A DNA stretch of 64,000 nt from Pantoea eucalypti (GTDB lineage: Bacteria > Pseudomonadota > Gammaproteobacteria > Enterobacterales > Enterobacteriaceae). Under the pieces are notes generated by a model. It worked only from the letters and a program-made list of their open reading frames with translations. It was not told where the DNA came from and made no database searches. This document shows, in pieces, positions 9,610 through 19,910 of this stretch (its first letter is position 1; each line of letters begins with the position of its first letter). The position numbers and the translations under genes were made by a program. The DNA is taken from NCBI RefSeq assembly GCF_009646115.1, contig NZ_CP045720.1, positions 62,001-126,000 of the forward strand. The letters run 5' to 3'.

Positions 9610-11102
9610 TTACGCGCCTGTTTCAGCTGTTCCGCCACATCCTGCAGACTGGTTTCAACCCGCGCCAGCCAGTCATCACTGATAAACAGGCAGCGCTGAT
9701 GCTGACTGAACTGATGTCGCTGCGACCGCAGTTCACTCTCCAGTGCATCCAGCGCGTCGGTGATTTCACCGGGCAGCGGCTCGCTGCTGCTGACGCCTGG
9801 CAGTGTCAGGCGCGACGATTGCAGGCTGACATCACGGATAGCCAGACAATGCTGTGCATCCACGTGTAAATCCAGGCTCTGCGCAAAGCCAATCCCATTG
9901 AGCCTGCCGCGAACCTCGCCGCCTTTTTGCAGCCACTGATTCAGGGCATCACGCGCGATCACCAGATGACTTACCTGCATGTCATGCAGCATCAGCGGTT
10001 TTTGCAGCATCAGCGTCAGTTGCTCATCGGTAAAGCTTTCTGGCAGATCGTAATGGGGTTTGCGGCTGAACATGCCGCTGTGTTTTTCCAGGGTGATTGC
10101 CTGCGCGATGCTCTGCTGTTGCTGGAGGGCCATGCGGCGAGCTTTGATCTGCTGCAGTTTCATCAGCATCGGTTGCTGCTGCCAGGCGTGCTGCGTCATT
10201 AACAGGTCGATTTCGCGCTCCAGCAGTTGCATGGACGCCACGTCATGCCAGAGACAATCTTTCAGCAGGATCAGGTCTATCGGTGCAATGGTGTTGCGAC
10301 CGCTATAGAAGGCGCTGGCCTGCAACAGATGAATCGCTTTTTTCCAGCGACGATCGGAAATGTAAGGCGCGGCGGGCTGGCTCTCCAGCTGCTGACGCAG
10401 CTGATAAATCAGCTCAAACACCGCATCGGGCAGACTGACCTGGCTGATGCCGAGCTGCCACTGTGCATACTCTTCATCACTGATGCGCAGGGACTCCGCG
10501 ACCGGATTGGTGTGCTCATCCTGCTGGTGCGTCAGCATGCTGCGGAAGTTCTGTTTCTCATGCACATTATCCAGCCACAGGCGGATCAGCATCCGATCAT
10601 AGAGCGCTTCAAGACCGCTATCCGCTTCCGGCAGTTCATTGGATGCGGTGACCAGCAGCCGCATCGGGATGGTCTCTTCGCTGTCGCCATTGCGGAAGCG
10701 GCGCTCATTAATAGCTGTCAGCAGCGTATTGAGAATCGCCGGCCCCGCTTTCCAGATCTCATCCAGAAAAACAATCTCGGCGTCGGGCAGATACCCTTTG
10801 GTCAGACGCTGATAGCGCCCTTCATCTTTCAGCGCCTGAATGGAGAGCGGACCAAACACCTCTTCCGGTGTGGAGAAACGGGTCATCAGATATTCAAAAG
10901 CGCGGGCGTGCTGAAAGGCATATTTGAGGCGACGGGCAATCAGGCTCTTGGCGATGCCTGGCGGTCCCAGCAGGAACACGCTTTCACCACTCAGCGCCGC
11001 GAGCAGGCAAAGGCGTATGGCGTGATGCCGCTCATACAATCCTTTTTCTAACGCATTGCTGAGGCGAGAAATTCTTTCTGCCAAAAGATGGGGTTGAGCC
11101 AT
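9606..11102 (-). CDS. ravA: MoxR-family AAA+ ATPase RavA
   Basis: RavA is a hexameric AAA+ ATPase that in E. coli binds the inducible lysine decarboxylase LdcI and works with ViaA. The protein (498 aa from this start, as in E. coli) shows Walker A GPPGIAKS at residues 46-53, Walker B IVFLDEI at about 110, the sensor-like [12 protein letters not shown], and the C-terminal region needed for LdcI and ViaA contacts. I chose [10 protein letters not shown] at 11102 by alignment. A GTG two codons upstream (11108) has a better-spaced AGGA and may be the true start. It is the first gene of ravA-viaA and divergent from kup. Confidence 0.96.
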   Translation of the reverse strand: MAQPHLLAERISRLSNALEKGLYERHHAIRLCLLAALSGESVFLLGPPGIAKSLIARRLKYAFQHARAFEYLMTRFSTPEEVFGPLSIQALKDEGRYQRLTKGYLPDAEIVFLDEIWKAGPAILNTLLTAINERRFRNGDSEETIPMRLLVTASNELPEADSGLEALYDRMLIRLWLDNVHEKQNFRSMLTHQQDEHTNPVAESLRISDEEYAQWQLGISQVSLPDAVFELIYQLRQQLESQPAAPYISDRRWKKAIHLLQASAFYSGRNTIAPIDLILLKDCLWHDVASMQLLEREIDLLMTQHAWQQQPMLMKLQQIKARRMALQQQQSIAQAITLEKHSGMFSRKPHYDLPESFTDEQLTLMLQKPLMLHDMQVSHLVIARDALNQWLQKGGEVRGRLNGIGFAQSLDLHVDAQHCLAIRDVSLQSSRLTLPGVSSSEPLPGEITDALDALESELRSQRHQFSQHQRCLFISDDWLARVETSLQDVAEQLKQARK

Positions 11103-11393
11103 AATCACTTCACTGTCCTTACGATCGTCGGGCCGCCGCGCTTAAGCAAGCGCTTTACTCTATAGATCATCATGCGTGAAAGCGTTGATAGCTGTCAGCT
11201 TTTTTGTTTCAGAAGGTTTGCCTGGATTAAAAGCAACGCTAATTAACGCTTTATCGCCAGAAGTGACCCCGTTACCCTGCCAGCGAGGCGAAGCGGGTAT
11301 AGGAATTTTCGCTAAACCGTGCATACTGTGCGCTTTTTGATGGCCTGAGCGAGGGGTTTTCGCGCCTCTTAGACTCCAACAAAAGATAACTCT

Positions 11394-13262
11394 ATGAGCT
11401 CGGATAATAAGCAGTCACTTCGCGGATTAACGCTGGCCGCCATTGGTGTTGTTTACGGGGATATCGGCACCAGTCCGCTGTATACCTTGCGTGAATGTCT
11501 CTCCGGACAGTTTGGCTTCGGCGTTGAGCGGGAAGCGGTGTTTGGCTTTCTGTCGCTGATTTTCTGGCTTCTGGTGCTGGTGGTCTCACTGAAATACATC
11601 AGCTATGTGATGCGTGCCGACAACGCCGGTGAAGGCGGGATACTGACACTGATGTCGCTGGCTGGACGCCATACCGGTGCGCGGGCCACGGCAGTACTGG
11701 TGATCATGGGCCTGATTGGAGGCAGCTTCTTCTATGGGGAAGTGGTGATCACGCCAGCCATTTCGGTGATGTCCGCTATTGAAGGCCTGGAGATTGCCGC
11801 GCCGTCGCTGGATCCTTTTATCGTGCCGATGTCGATTGCGGTGCTGACGCTGCTGTTTGCGATTCAGAAACATGGCACCGGCATGGTGGGCAAACTCTTC
11901 GCGCCGGTGATGCTGGTCTGGTTCCTTGTGCTGGCGATCCTTGGGGTCAGCGGCATCATGAAAAATCCGGAAGTGCTGCATGCGCTGAATCCCGCTTATG
12001 CGGTCGAATTCTTCGTGCACTATAAATCTGTCTCATTCTTCGCGCTTGGCGCGGTGGTGCTGGCGATTACCGGGGTTGAAGCGCTCTATGCCGATATGGG
12101 GCACTTCGGTAAAGTGCCGATTCGACTGGCCTGGTTCTCGGTGGTACTGCCGTCGCTGGCACTGAACTATTTTGGTCAGGGTGCGCTGTTACTCAGCGAC
12201 CCTAAAGCGATTAAAAACCCCTTCTTCCTGCTGGCGCCGGAATGGGCGCTGATCCCGATGCTGATTCTGGCGACTCTGGCCACCGTTATCGCCTCGCAGG
12301 CGGTGATCTCTGGTGTCTTCTCGCTGACGCGTCAGGCGGTGCGACTGGGCTATCTGCCAGGTATGCGCATCATCCACACCTCTGAGCGTGAATCGGGTCA
12401 GATTTATATTCCGGTAATCAACTGGGTGCTCTATTTCGCGGTGCTGATTGTGATTATCAGCTTTGAGCATTCAAGTAATCTGGCTGCCGCCTACGGTATT
12501 GCGGTGACTGGCACCATGGTGCTGACGGCGATGCTCTCCTGCACCGTGGCGGTTAAAAACTGGCACTGGAACAAGCTGGCGGTTGCCGTCATCCTGGTAT
12601 TGATGCTCTGCATTGACGTGCCGCTGTTTACCGCCAACCTGGTGAAAATCTTCTCCGGTGGCTGGTTGCCGCTCTGTCTCGGCCTGGTGATGTTTATCAT
12701 TATGACGACGTGGAAAAGCGAGCGTTTCCGCCTGCTGCGCCGTATGCACGAACATGGCAACTCCCTGGAGGCAATGATCGCGTCACTGGAGAAATCGCCG
12801 CCGGTTCGCGTACCGGGCACGGCGGTCTATATGTCACGTGCACTGAATGTGATTCCGTTTGCCATGCTGCATAACCTCAAGCATAACAAAGTGTTGCATG
12901 AGCGGGTGGTGCTGCTGACGTTGCGAACTGAAGATGCGCCTTACGTGCACAACGTGCGTCGCGTCACTATTGAGCAGCTGTCGCCGACTTTCTGGCGCGT
13001 GGTGGCGAGCTACGGCTGGCGCGAAACGCCAAACGTCGAGGAGATTTTCCACCGCTGCGGTCTGGAAGGTCTTAACTGCCGCATGATGGAGACGTCGTTC
13101 TTCATGTCACATGAATCGCTGATCATCGGCAAACGTCCGTGGTATCTGCGCCTGCGCGGCAAACTCTTCCTGGCGCTGCAGCGCAATGCGCTCCGTGCGC
13201 CAGACCAGTTTGAGATCCCCCCAAACCGGGTGATCGAGCTGGGCACTCAGGTCGAGATTTGA
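11394..13262 (+). CDS. kup: Low-affinity potassium uptake protein Kup
   Basis: Kup is a K+/H+ symporter of the KUP/HAK/KT family giving constitutive low-affinity potassium uptake, important at acid pH or high osmolarity. The 622-aa product has the same length as E. coli Kup. It contains about 12 membrane helices in its first 430 residues, the signature [17 protein letters not shown] near residue 17, and a C-terminal cytosolic domain from about 440. The 290-bp divergent region before it should hold the ravA and kup promoters, though I could not fix them. It ends convergently against qseC with only 15 bp between stops. Confidence 0.97.
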   Translation: MSSDNKQSLRGLTLAAIGVVYGDIGTSPLYTLRECLSGQFGFGVEREAVFGFLSLIFWLLVLVVSLKYISYVMRADNAGEGGILTLMSLAGRHTGARATAVLVIMGLIGGSFFYGEVVITPAISVMSAIEGLEIAAPSLDPFIVPMSIAVLTLLFAIQKHGTGMVGKLFAPVMLVWFLVLAILGVSGIMKNPEVLHALNPAYAVEFFVHYKSVSFFALGAVVLAITGVEALYADMGHFGKVPIRLAWFSVVLPSLALNYFGQGALLLSDPKAIKNPFFLLAPEWALIPMLILATLATVIASQAVISGVFSLTRQAVRLGYLPGMRIIHTSERESGQIYIPVINWVLYFAVLIVIISFEHSSNLAAAYGIAVTGTMVLTAMLSCTVAVKNWHWNKLAVAVILVLMLCIDVPLFTANLVKIFSGGWLPLCLGLVMFIIMTTWKSERFRLLRRMHEHGNSLEAMIASLEKSPPVRVPGTAVYMSRALNVIPFAMLHNLKHNKVLHERVVLLTLRTEDAPYVHNVRRVTIEQLSPTFWRVVASYGWRETPNVEEIFHRCGLEGLNCRMMETSFFMSHESLIIGKRPWYLRLRGKLFLALQRNALRAPDQFEIPPNRVIELGTQVEI

Positions 13263-13267
13263 TCTGC

Positions 13268-13293
13268 AGCGTCCGCCTTACGGGGCGGGCGCT
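13268..13293. terminator. Stem-loop at the kup/qseC convergent end
   Basis: AGCGTCCGCC (13268-13277) pairs with GGCGGGCGCT (13284-13293), 10 bp with one G-T wobble, overlapping the qseC stop. It lacks a clear T-tract in either direction, so termination by it is only likely. Confidence 0.45.
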
Positions 13294-14633
13294 GACCAGC
13301 GCAGCGTGACGCATAATCCGCCGCCGGATCGCTGGCTGAAGGTGACCTGCATTCCGTGCAACTGGGCAATGTTGCGGACTATCGACAATCCCAGCCCGCT
13401 ACCACTCTTCTCCTGGCCCGGCGGTCGCCAGAAACGTTCTCCGAGCCGTTGCAGATCTGCTGCACTCAGACCCTCGCCATTATCCTCCACCGACAGGCTG
13501 TTTGCCTGCAACCGCACATCAACTTCACTGCCTGCTGGCGTGTAGCGAATGGCGTTATCCAGCAGATTCCGCACCAGCAGTGACAGTAACAGCGGATGCC
13601 CCTGAATCAGCGGATCGGCCTCTGCGAGAAGGCGCAGCGTCACACCGTTTTTGTCCGCCAGAGGCAGCTGTGCGGCGAGCGTCTCCTGCACCGTGCGTTT
13701 CAGCGACACAGGTTCGAAGGCGCTGCGCACATCATCGGCTTCAACCCGCGAGAGCGTCAGCAACTGATCCACCAGCCGCGTTGCGCGGACAATCCCGGCA
13801 TCCAGCTGCTGCAGCGCATGGGTTCGCATGACTTCGTCATCTGCAGTCAGCTGGATCACTTCGCTTTGCACCTGCAGCGCGGCCAGCGGACTGCGCAGTT
13901 CATGCGCGGCATCGGAGGTAAAGCGGCGTTCACGCTGCATCATGGCGCTAATGCGGCTGAACAGACCATTGAGCGCGACCATCAGCGGTTGCACCTCTTT
14001 TGGCACGCGGTCTGGCTGTAGCGGCGTATCATCATCGGCCGAACGCTGCGCCAGTTGTTTTGCCAGCGTCTTCAGCGGCCGCAGTTCAGACCAGACCAGA
14101 CCGATAAGCAGAAGCAACATTAAAGGCAGCGCGATTAGCCAGGGCAACATGCTGGCCTTCATCAGATCCCGCGTCATGTCATCGCGGTATTCCGACTCCT
14201 GGCCCACCACCACCCGGAACTGCTTATCAGGCGTGGTCAGCCAGACAAATCGCCAGCTATCGTCGTCATTGGTGAGCTGCCCTTCATGAAATCCCTGATG
14301 CTCCGCCTCAAACGGCAGATAACGGCCGTTGTCGCCATCATTCATCACCTGCCTGCCGTCACGCGTGAAGACAGCAAAGGCCAGTGCATCATCATCCTGT
14401 TCGCCACGATGGTGGCGCAGCATCTCTTTGGTTCTGGGCAGTGTGGTATTGTCCAGCGAGGAGAAATCCAGCGTCAGCAGACGCTTAGCCAGCAGCATCT
14501 GCTGGGTATCAAAGAGCTCATCCAGGGTTTCACGCGTCTGATGCCAGGCACTCAGGCTGGCACTGGCCCAGCAGAGGCCGAGCAGCAGCACAAAACCGAT
14601 GCCCAGCCGCAGAAACAGACTCATTGATCGCAT
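13278..14633 (-). CDS. qseC: QseC-type sensor histidine kinase
   Basis: QseC is an inner-membrane sensor kinase, reported in E. coli to respond to autoinducer-3 and catecholamines and to phosphorylate QseB. The product is 451 aa (449 in E. coli). An N-terminal helix (about 8-30), a periplasmic sensor with [15 protein letters not shown] and a second helix (about 165-185) are followed by a HAMP region, the H box [15 protein letters not shown], and ATPase motifs [11 protein letters not shown] and GSGLGLSIV. Its start overlaps qseB by 13 bp; an internal ATG at 14624 overlapping the qseB stop as ATGA is an alternative. In E. coli this pair lies elsewhere, beside ygiW, as here. Signal specificity is inferred. 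Confidence 0.9.
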   Translation of the reverse strand: MRSMSLFLRLGIGFVLLLGLCWASASLSAWHQTRETLDELFDTQQMLLAKRLLTLDFSSLDNTTLPRTKEMLRHHRGEQDDDALAFAVFTRDGRQVMNDGDNGRYLPFEAEHQGFHEGQLTNDDDSWRFVWLTTPDKQFRVVVGQESEYRDDMTRDLMKASMLPWLIALPLMLLLLIGLVWSELRPLKTLAKQLAQRSADDDTPLQPDRVPKEVQPLMVALNGLFSRISAMMQRERRFTSDAAHELRSPLAALQVQSEVIQLTADDEVMRTHALQQLDAGIVRATRLVDQLLTLSRVEADDVRSAFEPVSLKRTVQETLAAQLPLADKNGVTLRLLAEADPLIQGHPLLLSLLVRNLLDNAIRYTPAGSEVDVRLQANSLSVEDNGEGLSAADLQRLGERFWRPPGQEKSGSGLGLSIVRNIAQLHGMQVTFSQRSGGGLCVTLRWSAPAP

Positions 14634-15292
14634 TCGGCGGCCCCCAGCGTATAACCGACGCCATGCAACGTGCGGATAAATGTGCTGCCCAGCTTTTTAC
14701 GCAGATGATGGATATGCACTTCCACCGCATTGCTGGAGACGTCGGCGTCCCAGCTGTAGAGCTTCTCTTCCAGCTGGCTACGCGTCAGCACCCGGCCTGG
14801 ATTGCGCATAAAGAGTTCCAGCAGCGCCAGTTCACGACTTTTCAACGCAATCGTCTCACCCTCGCGCATCACACTGTGGCTGCCGGGGATCAGCACCACG
14901 TTACCGTGACGGAGTTCGGGCTGCAGCTGGCCGTGACGGCGGCGGATCAGCGCCTGTAAGCGAGCGGCCACTTCGGTTAAGGCAAAAGGCTTGCATAGAT
15001 AGTCATCAGCGCCCAGCTGCAGGCCTTTGACCCGCTGATCGAGCGCATCGCGGGCGGTCAGTATCAGTACCGGCACATCGTTGCCCTGCTGTCGCCACTC
15101 CCGCAGGATATCGAGTCCATCCCGCTCGGGCAGTGAAAGATCCAGAATCACCGCATCCCAGGGGGCGGCCTCCAGCGCGTTAAAGCCGGACTCACCAGAC
15201 ATAAACCAGTCAACGCTAAAGCCCAGCTTACTTAGCCCCGCTTTGATACCGTCGCCAATTAAGCGATCGTCTTCAATCAGTAAAATACGCAT
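14621..15292 (-). CDS. qseB: QseB-type response regulator
   Basis: QseB is an OmpR/PhoB-family regulator phosphorylated by QseC. The 223-aa product has a receiver domain with the acidic pocket E8-D9 and phospho-acceptor Asp51 (VILDLSLPE), Lys in CKPFALTE, and a winged-helix DNA-binding domain ([17 protein letters not shown] ... [11 protein letters not shown]). The ATG at 15292 has GGAGA just upstream. It is divergent from ygiW, and the space between them holds a good QseB/PmrA-type box. It is distinguished from PmrA by closer similarity to QseB throughout and by the ygiW neighbour. Confidence 0.9.
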   Translation of the reverse strand: MRILLIEDDRLIGDGIKAGLSKLGFSVDWFMSGESGFNALEAAPWDAVILDLSLPERDGLDILREWRQQGNDVPVLILTARDALDQRVKGLQLGADDYLCKPFALTEVAARLQALIRRRHGQLQPELRHGNVVLIPGSHSVMREGETIALKSRELALLELFMRNPGRVLTRSQLEEKLYSWDADVSSNAVEVHIHHLRKKLGSTFIRTLHGVGYTLGAAECDQ

Positions 15293-15378
15293 CACGTCTC
15301 CCTGTTCCGATAGCGCTTTATACGAAGCAACTTCCCTGGTGTACAGCTGATTTCGGCGAAAATCGCTTATTTTTAACG

Positions 15379-15395
15379 CTTAAGAAGCTGTTAAG
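15379..15395. promoter_or_regulatory. Probable QseB binding box between qseB and ygiW
   Basis: CTTAAG-N5-GTTAAG fits the direct-repeat box of the PmrA/QseB regulators. It lies 58 bp before ygiW and 86 bp before qseB, so it could serve autoregulation and ygiW activation. Confidence 0.6.
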
Positions 15396-15453
15396 AACTC
15401 TGTGGTCAACTGGGCGTATTCAAACCGAAAACACCACTGAAAAGAGGTACACC

Positions 15454-15861
15454 ATGAAAAAGCATGCTGCAATTCTGGCCGTCGTTATGCTGGCTTCCGC
15501 CCCGGTTTTCGCTGCGCAGCAGGGCGGATTTGTTGATCCCAGCGCGCCAGCCACGCAGACACAGTCAGCAGCCGGACAGGGTGGCTTTAGTGCAGACCAC
15601 ACCAGTGTGGTGACCGTGAAGCAGGCTGAAGAAATGAAAGATGACAGCTGGATCACCGTGCGCGGCAAACTGGAGAAACAGACCGGCAAAGAAGATTATC
15701 TGTTCCGCGACCAGACCGGCACCATGAAAGTCGAAATCGACCACAAGCACTGGAACGGCCAGACAATCACGCCCAAAGATAACGTAGAGCTCACGGGCGA
15801 ACTGGATAAAGATTTCAACAGCATTGAGATGGACGTTAAGCAGGTTAAAAAGCTGCCTTAA
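15454..15861 (+). CDS. ygiW: YgiW/VisP periplasmic OB-fold stress protein
   Basis: YgiW (VisP in Salmonella) is a periplasmic BOF-family protein with an OB fold, linked to stress resistance and virulence and controlled by QseBC. The 135-aa precursor starts with a signal peptide (MKKHAAILAVVMLASAPVFA, cleavage after residue 20). A Gly/Gln-rich linker follows, then the OB domain with FRDQTGTMKVEIDHKHWNG and NSIEMDVKQVKKL. Divergent arrangement with qseB-qseC matches the E. coli cluster, although that cluster is at a different chromosomal site there. A terminator lies 13 bp after the stop. Confidence 0.92.
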   Translation: MKKHAAILAVVMLASAPVFAAQQGGFVDPSAPATQTQSAAGQGGFSADHTSVVTVKQAEEMKDDSWITVRGKLEKQTGKEDYLFRDQTGTMKVEIDHKHWNGQTITPKDNVELTGELDKDFNSIEMDVKQVKKLP

Positions 15862-15873
15862 TCTTTTGCTTCA

Positions 15874-15898
15874 GGGTCGCATTTGCGGCCCTTTTTTC
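15874..15898 (+). terminator. Rho-independent terminator of ygiW
   Basis: GGGTCGC-ATTT-GCGGCCC forms a 7-bp stem (one wobble) followed by six T residues, directly after ygiW. Confidence 0.85.
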
Positions 15899-15937
15899 TG
15901 CCCGTTCCCCGCCTTAATGCAAATTTCCCCTCGCGTG

Positions 15938-15953
15938 AGCGAAACGTTTCGAT
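15938..15953. promoter_or_regulatory. Upstream RbsR operator-like palindrome
   Basis: CGAAACGTTTCG (15940-15951) is a LacI-family palindrome matching the core of the downstream rbs operator. Its centre is 77 bp upstream of that operator's centre, suggesting cooperative or looped binding. Confidence 0.65.
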
Positions 15954-15980
15954 GGCGATCACAGATTTCTTCTTTGCCCG

Positions 15981-16031
15981 TTGAGTTGATGGCGCCTTTT
16001 CATACACTCCCATCAGCGAAACGTTTCGCTG
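15981..16031 (+). promoter_or_regulatory. rbs operon promoter with overlapping RbsR operator
   Basis: TTGAGT (15981-15986) and TACACT (16003-16008) are separated by 16 bp. A perfect 18-bp palindrome CAGCGAAACGTTTCGCTG at 16014-16031 sits at the expected transcription start. It is the same sequence known for the E. coli RbsR operator, so ribose induction is expected. Confidence 0.85.
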
Positions 16032-16043
16032 TGGAGTGAAAAG

Positions 16044-16463
16044 ATGAAAAAAGGTCGCTTGTTAAACGCTGAACTCTCTCATGTGATTGCCCGCCTGGGA
16101 CACACGGATACGCTGACGATTGCCGATGCAGGCTTGCCGATTCCGGCAGGACCGCAGCGTATCGACTTAGCGCTCACGCCGGGTACGCCCGATTTTATGC
16201 AGGTGGTGAATGCTGTCGCACTGGAGATGCAGGTAGAGAGCGCCCTGATCGCGGAAGAGATTAAGCAGCATAATCCGCAACTTCATAGTGCGCTTGTCGC
16301 TGTGCTCGAAGCCTTGCAACAGCACCAGGGGAATATCATCACCATCAGCTACATCAGTCATGAACAATTCAAACAACAAACGCAGCGTAGTCAGGCGGTC
16401 ATTCGCAGCGGAGAGTGTTCTCCGTTTGCGAATGTCATCCTCAGCGCCGGTGTGACCTTCTGA
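16044..16463 (+). CDS. rbsD: D-ribose pyranase RbsD
   Basis: RbsD interconverts the beta-pyranose and furanose forms of D-ribose so that imported sugar can be phosphorylated by RbsK. The product is 139 aa, the E. coli length, and shows conserved [21 protein letters not shown] at the N-terminus, with the catalytic histidine of this family, and [21 protein letters not shown] at the C-terminus. The GTGGAG ribosome site precedes the ATG. It is the first gene of rbsDACBKR and lies 12 bp downstream of the RbsR operator. Confidence 0.97.
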   Translation: MKKGRLLNAELSHVIARLGHTDTLTIADAGLPIPAGPQRIDLALTPGTPDFMQVVNAVALEMQVESALIAEEIKQHNPQLHSALVAVLEALQQHQGNIITISYISHEQFKQQTQRSQAVIRSGECSPFANVILSAGVTF

Positions 16464-16470
16464 GGCCGCT

Positions 16471-17979
16471 ATGCAACCTTTACTGCAACTCGACGGCATT
16501 GAAAAATCCTTTCCGGGTGTGAAAGCCCTCAAGGGTGCATCGCTGAATGTTCGGGCAGGACGCGTGATGGCGCTGGTGGGCGAGAATGGCGCAGGCAAGT
16601 CCACCATGATGAAAGTGCTGACCGGGATCTATCAATATGATGCCGGTACGCTGCGCTGGCTCGGCAAAGAGACCCGTTTCAGTGGACCGAAAGCGTCTCA
16701 GGAAGCGGGCATTGGCATCATCCATCAGGAACTGAACCTGATCCCTCAGTTAACCGTGGCGGAGAATATCTTTCTCGGTCGCGAATATGTAGGTCGTTTT
16801 GGCCGTATTCAGTGGCCGCGTATGTATGCCGAAGCGGATGCGCTGCTTAAACGTCTTAATCTGCGCTTCAACAGCCACAAGCTGGTCGGGGATCTGTCGA
16901 TTGGCGATCAGCAAATGGTCGAAATCGCCAAAGTCCTGAGCTTCGAATCACAGGTCATCATTATGGATGAACCGACCGATGCGCTGACCGATACCGAGAC
17001 GCTGTCTCTATTCCGCGTGATCAACGAACTGAAAGCGCAGGGCTGCGGCATCGTCTATATCTCGCATCGCATGAAAGAGATCTTTGAGATTTGCGATGAC
17101 GTCACGGTGTTCCGCGACGGCCAGTTTATTGCTGAACGTCCGGTCAGCGAGCTGACCGAAGAGAGCCTCATCGAGATGATGGTCGGACGTAAGCTGGAAG
17201 ATCAATATCCTCATATCGATCAGGCGCCAGGCGATGTGCGACTGAAAGTGGAGAACGTGAGCGGACCAGGTGTAGAGAACGTCAGCTTCAGCCTGCGCAA
17301 AGGTGAAATCCTCGGCGTTTCTGGCCTGATGGGTGCGGGGCGTACCGAACTGATGAAGGTGCTGTACGGCGCATTGCCGCGTCGCGAAGGCAATCTGTGG
17401 CTCAATGGCCGGGAAGTCGTGACGCGTTCTCCGCAGGATGGACTGGCGAATGGCATCGTCTATATCTCCGAAGATCGTAAGCGTGATGGCCTGGTGTTGG
17501 GCATGTCAGTAAAAGAGAACATGTCTCTGACGGCCTTGCGCTATTTCAGTCACGGCAGCGGCACGCTGAAACATGCAGCAGAGCAGCTGGCGGTGGGCGA
17601 TTTTATCCGTCTGTTCAATGTTAAAACGCCGTCTATGGAGCAGCCGATTGGCCTGCTTTCGGGCGGCAACCAGCAGAAAGTGGCGATTGCCCGCGGTCTG
17701 ATGACCCGGCCCAACGTGCTGATTCTGGATGAACCGACACGCGGTGTGGATGTCGGTGCGAAGAAAGAGATCTACCAACTGATTAACCAGTTTAAAGCCG
17801 AAGGGCTGAGCATCATCCTGGTCTCCTCGGAAATGCCGGAAGTGCTGGGCATGAGCGATCGGATTCTGGTGATGCATGAAGGCCGTATCAGCGGCGAATT
17901 TACCCGAGAAGAGGCCACTCAGGAAAGCCTGATGGCAGCCGCCGTAGGCAAGCAACACAGCGAGGATTTAGTGGTATGA
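16471..17979 (+). CDS. rbsA: Ribose ABC transporter ATP-binding protein RbsA
   Basis: RbsA is the tandem ATPase that powers ribose import with RbsB and RbsC. The 502-aa protein (501 in E. coli) contains two ABC domains. The first has Walker A GENGAGKS at 37-44 and Walker [13 protein letters not shown]. The second has the unusual GLMGAGRTE in place of a full Walker A, signature [15 protein letters not shown] near 394 and Walker [15 protein letters not shown] degenerate second nucleotide site is normal for this sugar importer family. It starts 7 bp after rbsD and overlaps rbsC by 4 bp. Confidence 0.97.
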   Translation: MQPLLQLDGIEKSFPGVKALKGASLNVRAGRVMALVGENGAGKSTMMKVLTGIYQYDAGTLRWLGKETRFSGPKASQEAGIGIIHQELNLIPQLTVAENIFLGREYVGRFGRIQWPRMYAEADALLKRLNLRFNSHKLVGDLSIGDQQMVEIAKVLSFESQVIIMDEPTDALTDTETLSLFRVINELKAQGCGIVYISHRMKEIFEICDDVTVFRDGQFIAERPVSELTEESLIEMMVGRKLEDQYPHIDQAPGDVRLKVENVSGPGVENVSFSLRKGEILGVSGLMGAGRTELMKVLYGALPRREGNLWLNGREVVTRSPQDGLANGIVYISEDRKRDGLVLGMSVKENMSLTALRYFSHGSGTLKHAAEQLAVGDFIRLFNVKTPSMEQPIGLLSGGNQQKVAIARGLMTRPNVLILDEPTRGVDVGAKKEIYQLINQFKAEGLSIILVSSEMPEVLGMSDRILVMHEGRISGEFTREEATQESLMAAAVGKQHSEDLVV

Positions 17980-18947
17980 CGACCCAAACTTTACCGGCCA
18001 GCCGTCGCTGGTTTAGCAAAAGCTGGCTGCTGGAACAGAAGTCACTGATTGCGCTGATGGTGCTGATCGCCGTGGTGGCCAGCCAGAGTCCGAACTTCTT
18101 TACCGTGGCGAACCTGTTCAACATTCTGCAGCAGACCTCGGTTAACGCCATTATGGCCGTCGGGATGACGCTGGTGATCCTGACCTCAGGCATTGACCTC
18201 TCTGTGGGTTCTTTGCTGGCCCTGACGGGCGCAGTGGGTGCATCGCTGGTGGGCATGGAAGTCAATGCGCTGGTCGCGGTGGCGGCTTCGCTGGCACTGG
18301 GCGCGGCAATCGGTGGCCTGACCGGCACCATTGTGGCACGCGGCAAGGTACAGGCCTTTATCGCCACGCTGGTCATGATGTTATTGCTGCGCGGTGTGAC
18401 CATGGTCTACACAGACGGCAGCCCGATTAACACCGGCTTCAGTGCCAATGCCGATCTGCTGGGCTGGTTTGGTATTGGTCGCCCACTGGGTATCCCTGCG
18501 CCGGTCTGGCTGATGGCGCTGGTCTTTATTGCCGCATGGTACATGCTGCAACACACCCGCCTGGGCCGCTATATCTATGCACTGGGTGGTAATGAAGCGG
18601 CAACGCGTCTCTCTGGCATCAATGTGAATCGCGTCAAAATTATCGTCTATTCACTGAGTGGCATGCTGGCTGCGCTGGCGGGCACCATTGAAGTGGCGCG
18701 TCTCTCTTCGGCACAGCCGACAGCGGGCACCGGCTATGAACTGGATGCAATTGCTGCGGTCGTGCTGGGTGGAACCAGCCTGGCCGGCGGTAAAGGCCGT
18801 ATTTTCGGCACCCTGATTGGCGCGCTGATTCTCGGCTTCCTGAACAACGGCCTGAACCTGATGGGCGTCTCTTCCTACTACCAGATGATCGTTAAAGCGG
18901 TAGTCATCCTGCTGGCGGTGCTGGTGGATAATAAAAGCAGTAAATAA
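17976..18947 (+). CDS. rbsC: Ribose ABC transporter permease RbsC
   Basis: RbsC is the homodimeric membrane permease of the ribose importer. The 323-aa product (321 in E. coli) is strongly hydrophobic with about 8-10 membrane segments. It carries the conserved [22 protein letters not shown] and the cytoplasmic loop [17 protein letters not shown] that contacts RbsA. Its ATG overlaps the rbsA stop region by 4 bp, indicating coupled translation; rbsB follows after 25 bp. Confidence 0.97.
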   Translation: MTTQTLPASRRWFSKSWLLEQKSLIALMVLIAVVASQSPNFFTVANLFNILQQTSVNAIMAVGMTLVILTSGIDLSVGSLLALTGAVGASLVGMEVNALVAVAASLALGAAIGGLTGTIVARGKVQAFIATLVMMLLLRGVTMVYTDGSPINTGFSANADLLGWFGIGRPLGIPAPVWLMALVFIAAWYMLQHTRLGRYIYALGGNEAATRLSGINVNRVKIIVYSLSGMLAALAGTIEVARLSSAQPTAGTGYELDAIAAVVLGGTSLAGGKGRIFGTLIGALILGFLNNGLNLMGVSSYYQMIVKAVVILLAVLVDNKSSK

Positions 18948-18972
18948 CTCTGACCTTACACAGGATAACAAG

Positions 18973-19848
18973 ATGAAAAAGTTAACCGCACTGGCCATGA
19001 TCCTCGGCGCCACACTCAGTACCAGCGCCATGGCAAAAGATACCATCGCGCTGGTGGTCTCAACCCTGAACAACCCGTTCTTTGTTTCGCTGAAAGAGGG
19101 TGCACAGAAAGAAGCCGATAAACTGGGCTACAACCTGGTGGTGCTGGATTCACAGAATAACCCGGCGAAAGAGCTGGCGAACGTGCAGGATCTGACCGTT
19201 CGCGGCACGAAGCTGCTGCTGATCAACCCGACCGACTCTGATGCCGTGGGTAACGCCGTGAAGATGGCTAACCAGGCGAAGATTCCGGTTATCACCCTGG
19301 ATCGTGTTGCAGCTCAGGGCACCGTTGTCAGCCATGTCGCTTCTGACAACCGCTTCGGCGGCAAAATGGCCGGTGACTTCATCGCCAAAAAAGTGGGCGA
19401 AAACGCCAAAATTATCGAACTGCAGGGCATTGCCGGCACATCTGCTGCCCGTGAACGTGGCGAAGGCTTCAAACAGGCCGCTGATGCGCATAAATTCCAG
19501 ATCCTCGCCAGCCAGCCTGCTGACTTTGACCGTACTAAAGGTCTGAACGTGATGCAGAACCTGCTGCAGGCACACCCGGATGTTCAGGCGGTATTCGCGC
19601 AGAACGACGAAATGGCACTGGGTGCACTGCGTGCACTGCAGACCGCCGGAAAAACGGGTGTGATCGTGGTGGGTTTTGACGGCACGGCTGATGGCGTTAA
19701 AGCCGTAGAAGCTGGCAAACTGTCTGCGACTGTGGCACAGATGCCAGAAAAAATTGGCATGATCGGCGTGGATACCGCTGATAAAGTGCTGAAGGGTGAA
19801 AAAGTGCAGGCGGTCAATCCGGTCGACCTGAAGCTGGTCACTCAATAA
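18973..19848 (+). CDS. rbsB: Ribose periplasmic binding protein RbsB
   Basis: RbsB binds D-ribose in the periplasm, delivers it to RbsAC and in E. coli also serves the Trg chemoreceptor. The 291-aa precursor has a signal peptide cleaved after AMA (residue 21). The mature type-I binding-protein fold contains [18 protein letters not shown] at the first strand, and ligand residues in the [27 protein letters not shown] and [11 protein letters not shown] segments. It sits between rbsC and rbsK with a stem-loop after its stop, fitting the higher abundance expected of a binding protein. Confidence 0.97.
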   Translation: MKKLTALAMILGATLSTSAMAKDTIALVVSTLNNPFFVSLKEGAQKEADKLGYNLVVLDSQNNPAKELANVQDLTVRGTKLLLINPTDSDAVGNAVKMANQAKIPVITLDRVAAQGTVVSHVASDNRFGGKMAGDFIAKKVGENAKIIELQGIAGTSAARERGEGFKQAADAHKFQILASQPADFDRTKGLNVMQNLLQAHPDVQAVFAQNDEMALGALRALQTAGKTGVIVVGFDGTADGVKAVEAGKLSATVAQMPEKIGMIGVDTADKVLKGEKVQAVNPVDLKLVTQ

Positions 19849-19869
19849 CTCAAAGAAATGCAGGGCACC

Positions 19870-19890
19870 GCGCCACCCTCCCGGTGGCGC
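19870..19890 (+). other. Stem-loop between rbsB and rbsK
   Basis: GCGCCACC (19870-19877) pairs with GGTGGCGC (19883-19890) around a 5-base loop, without a T-tract. It likely stabilises rbsB mRNA or lowers read-through into rbsK rather than terminating fully. Confidence 0.6.
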
Positions 19891-19910
19891 ACTTATTCCG
19901 GACTCCCCTA

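Noticed and set aside
10227..11051. 274-codon plus-strand ORF inside ravA
   Set aside because: Antisense to the complete, motif-rich AAA+ domain of RavA; no independent support.
15947..15970. Possible CRP site upstream of rbs (GGCGATCACAGA)
   Set aside because: Only the TCACA half-site is good; the other half does not resemble TGTGA.
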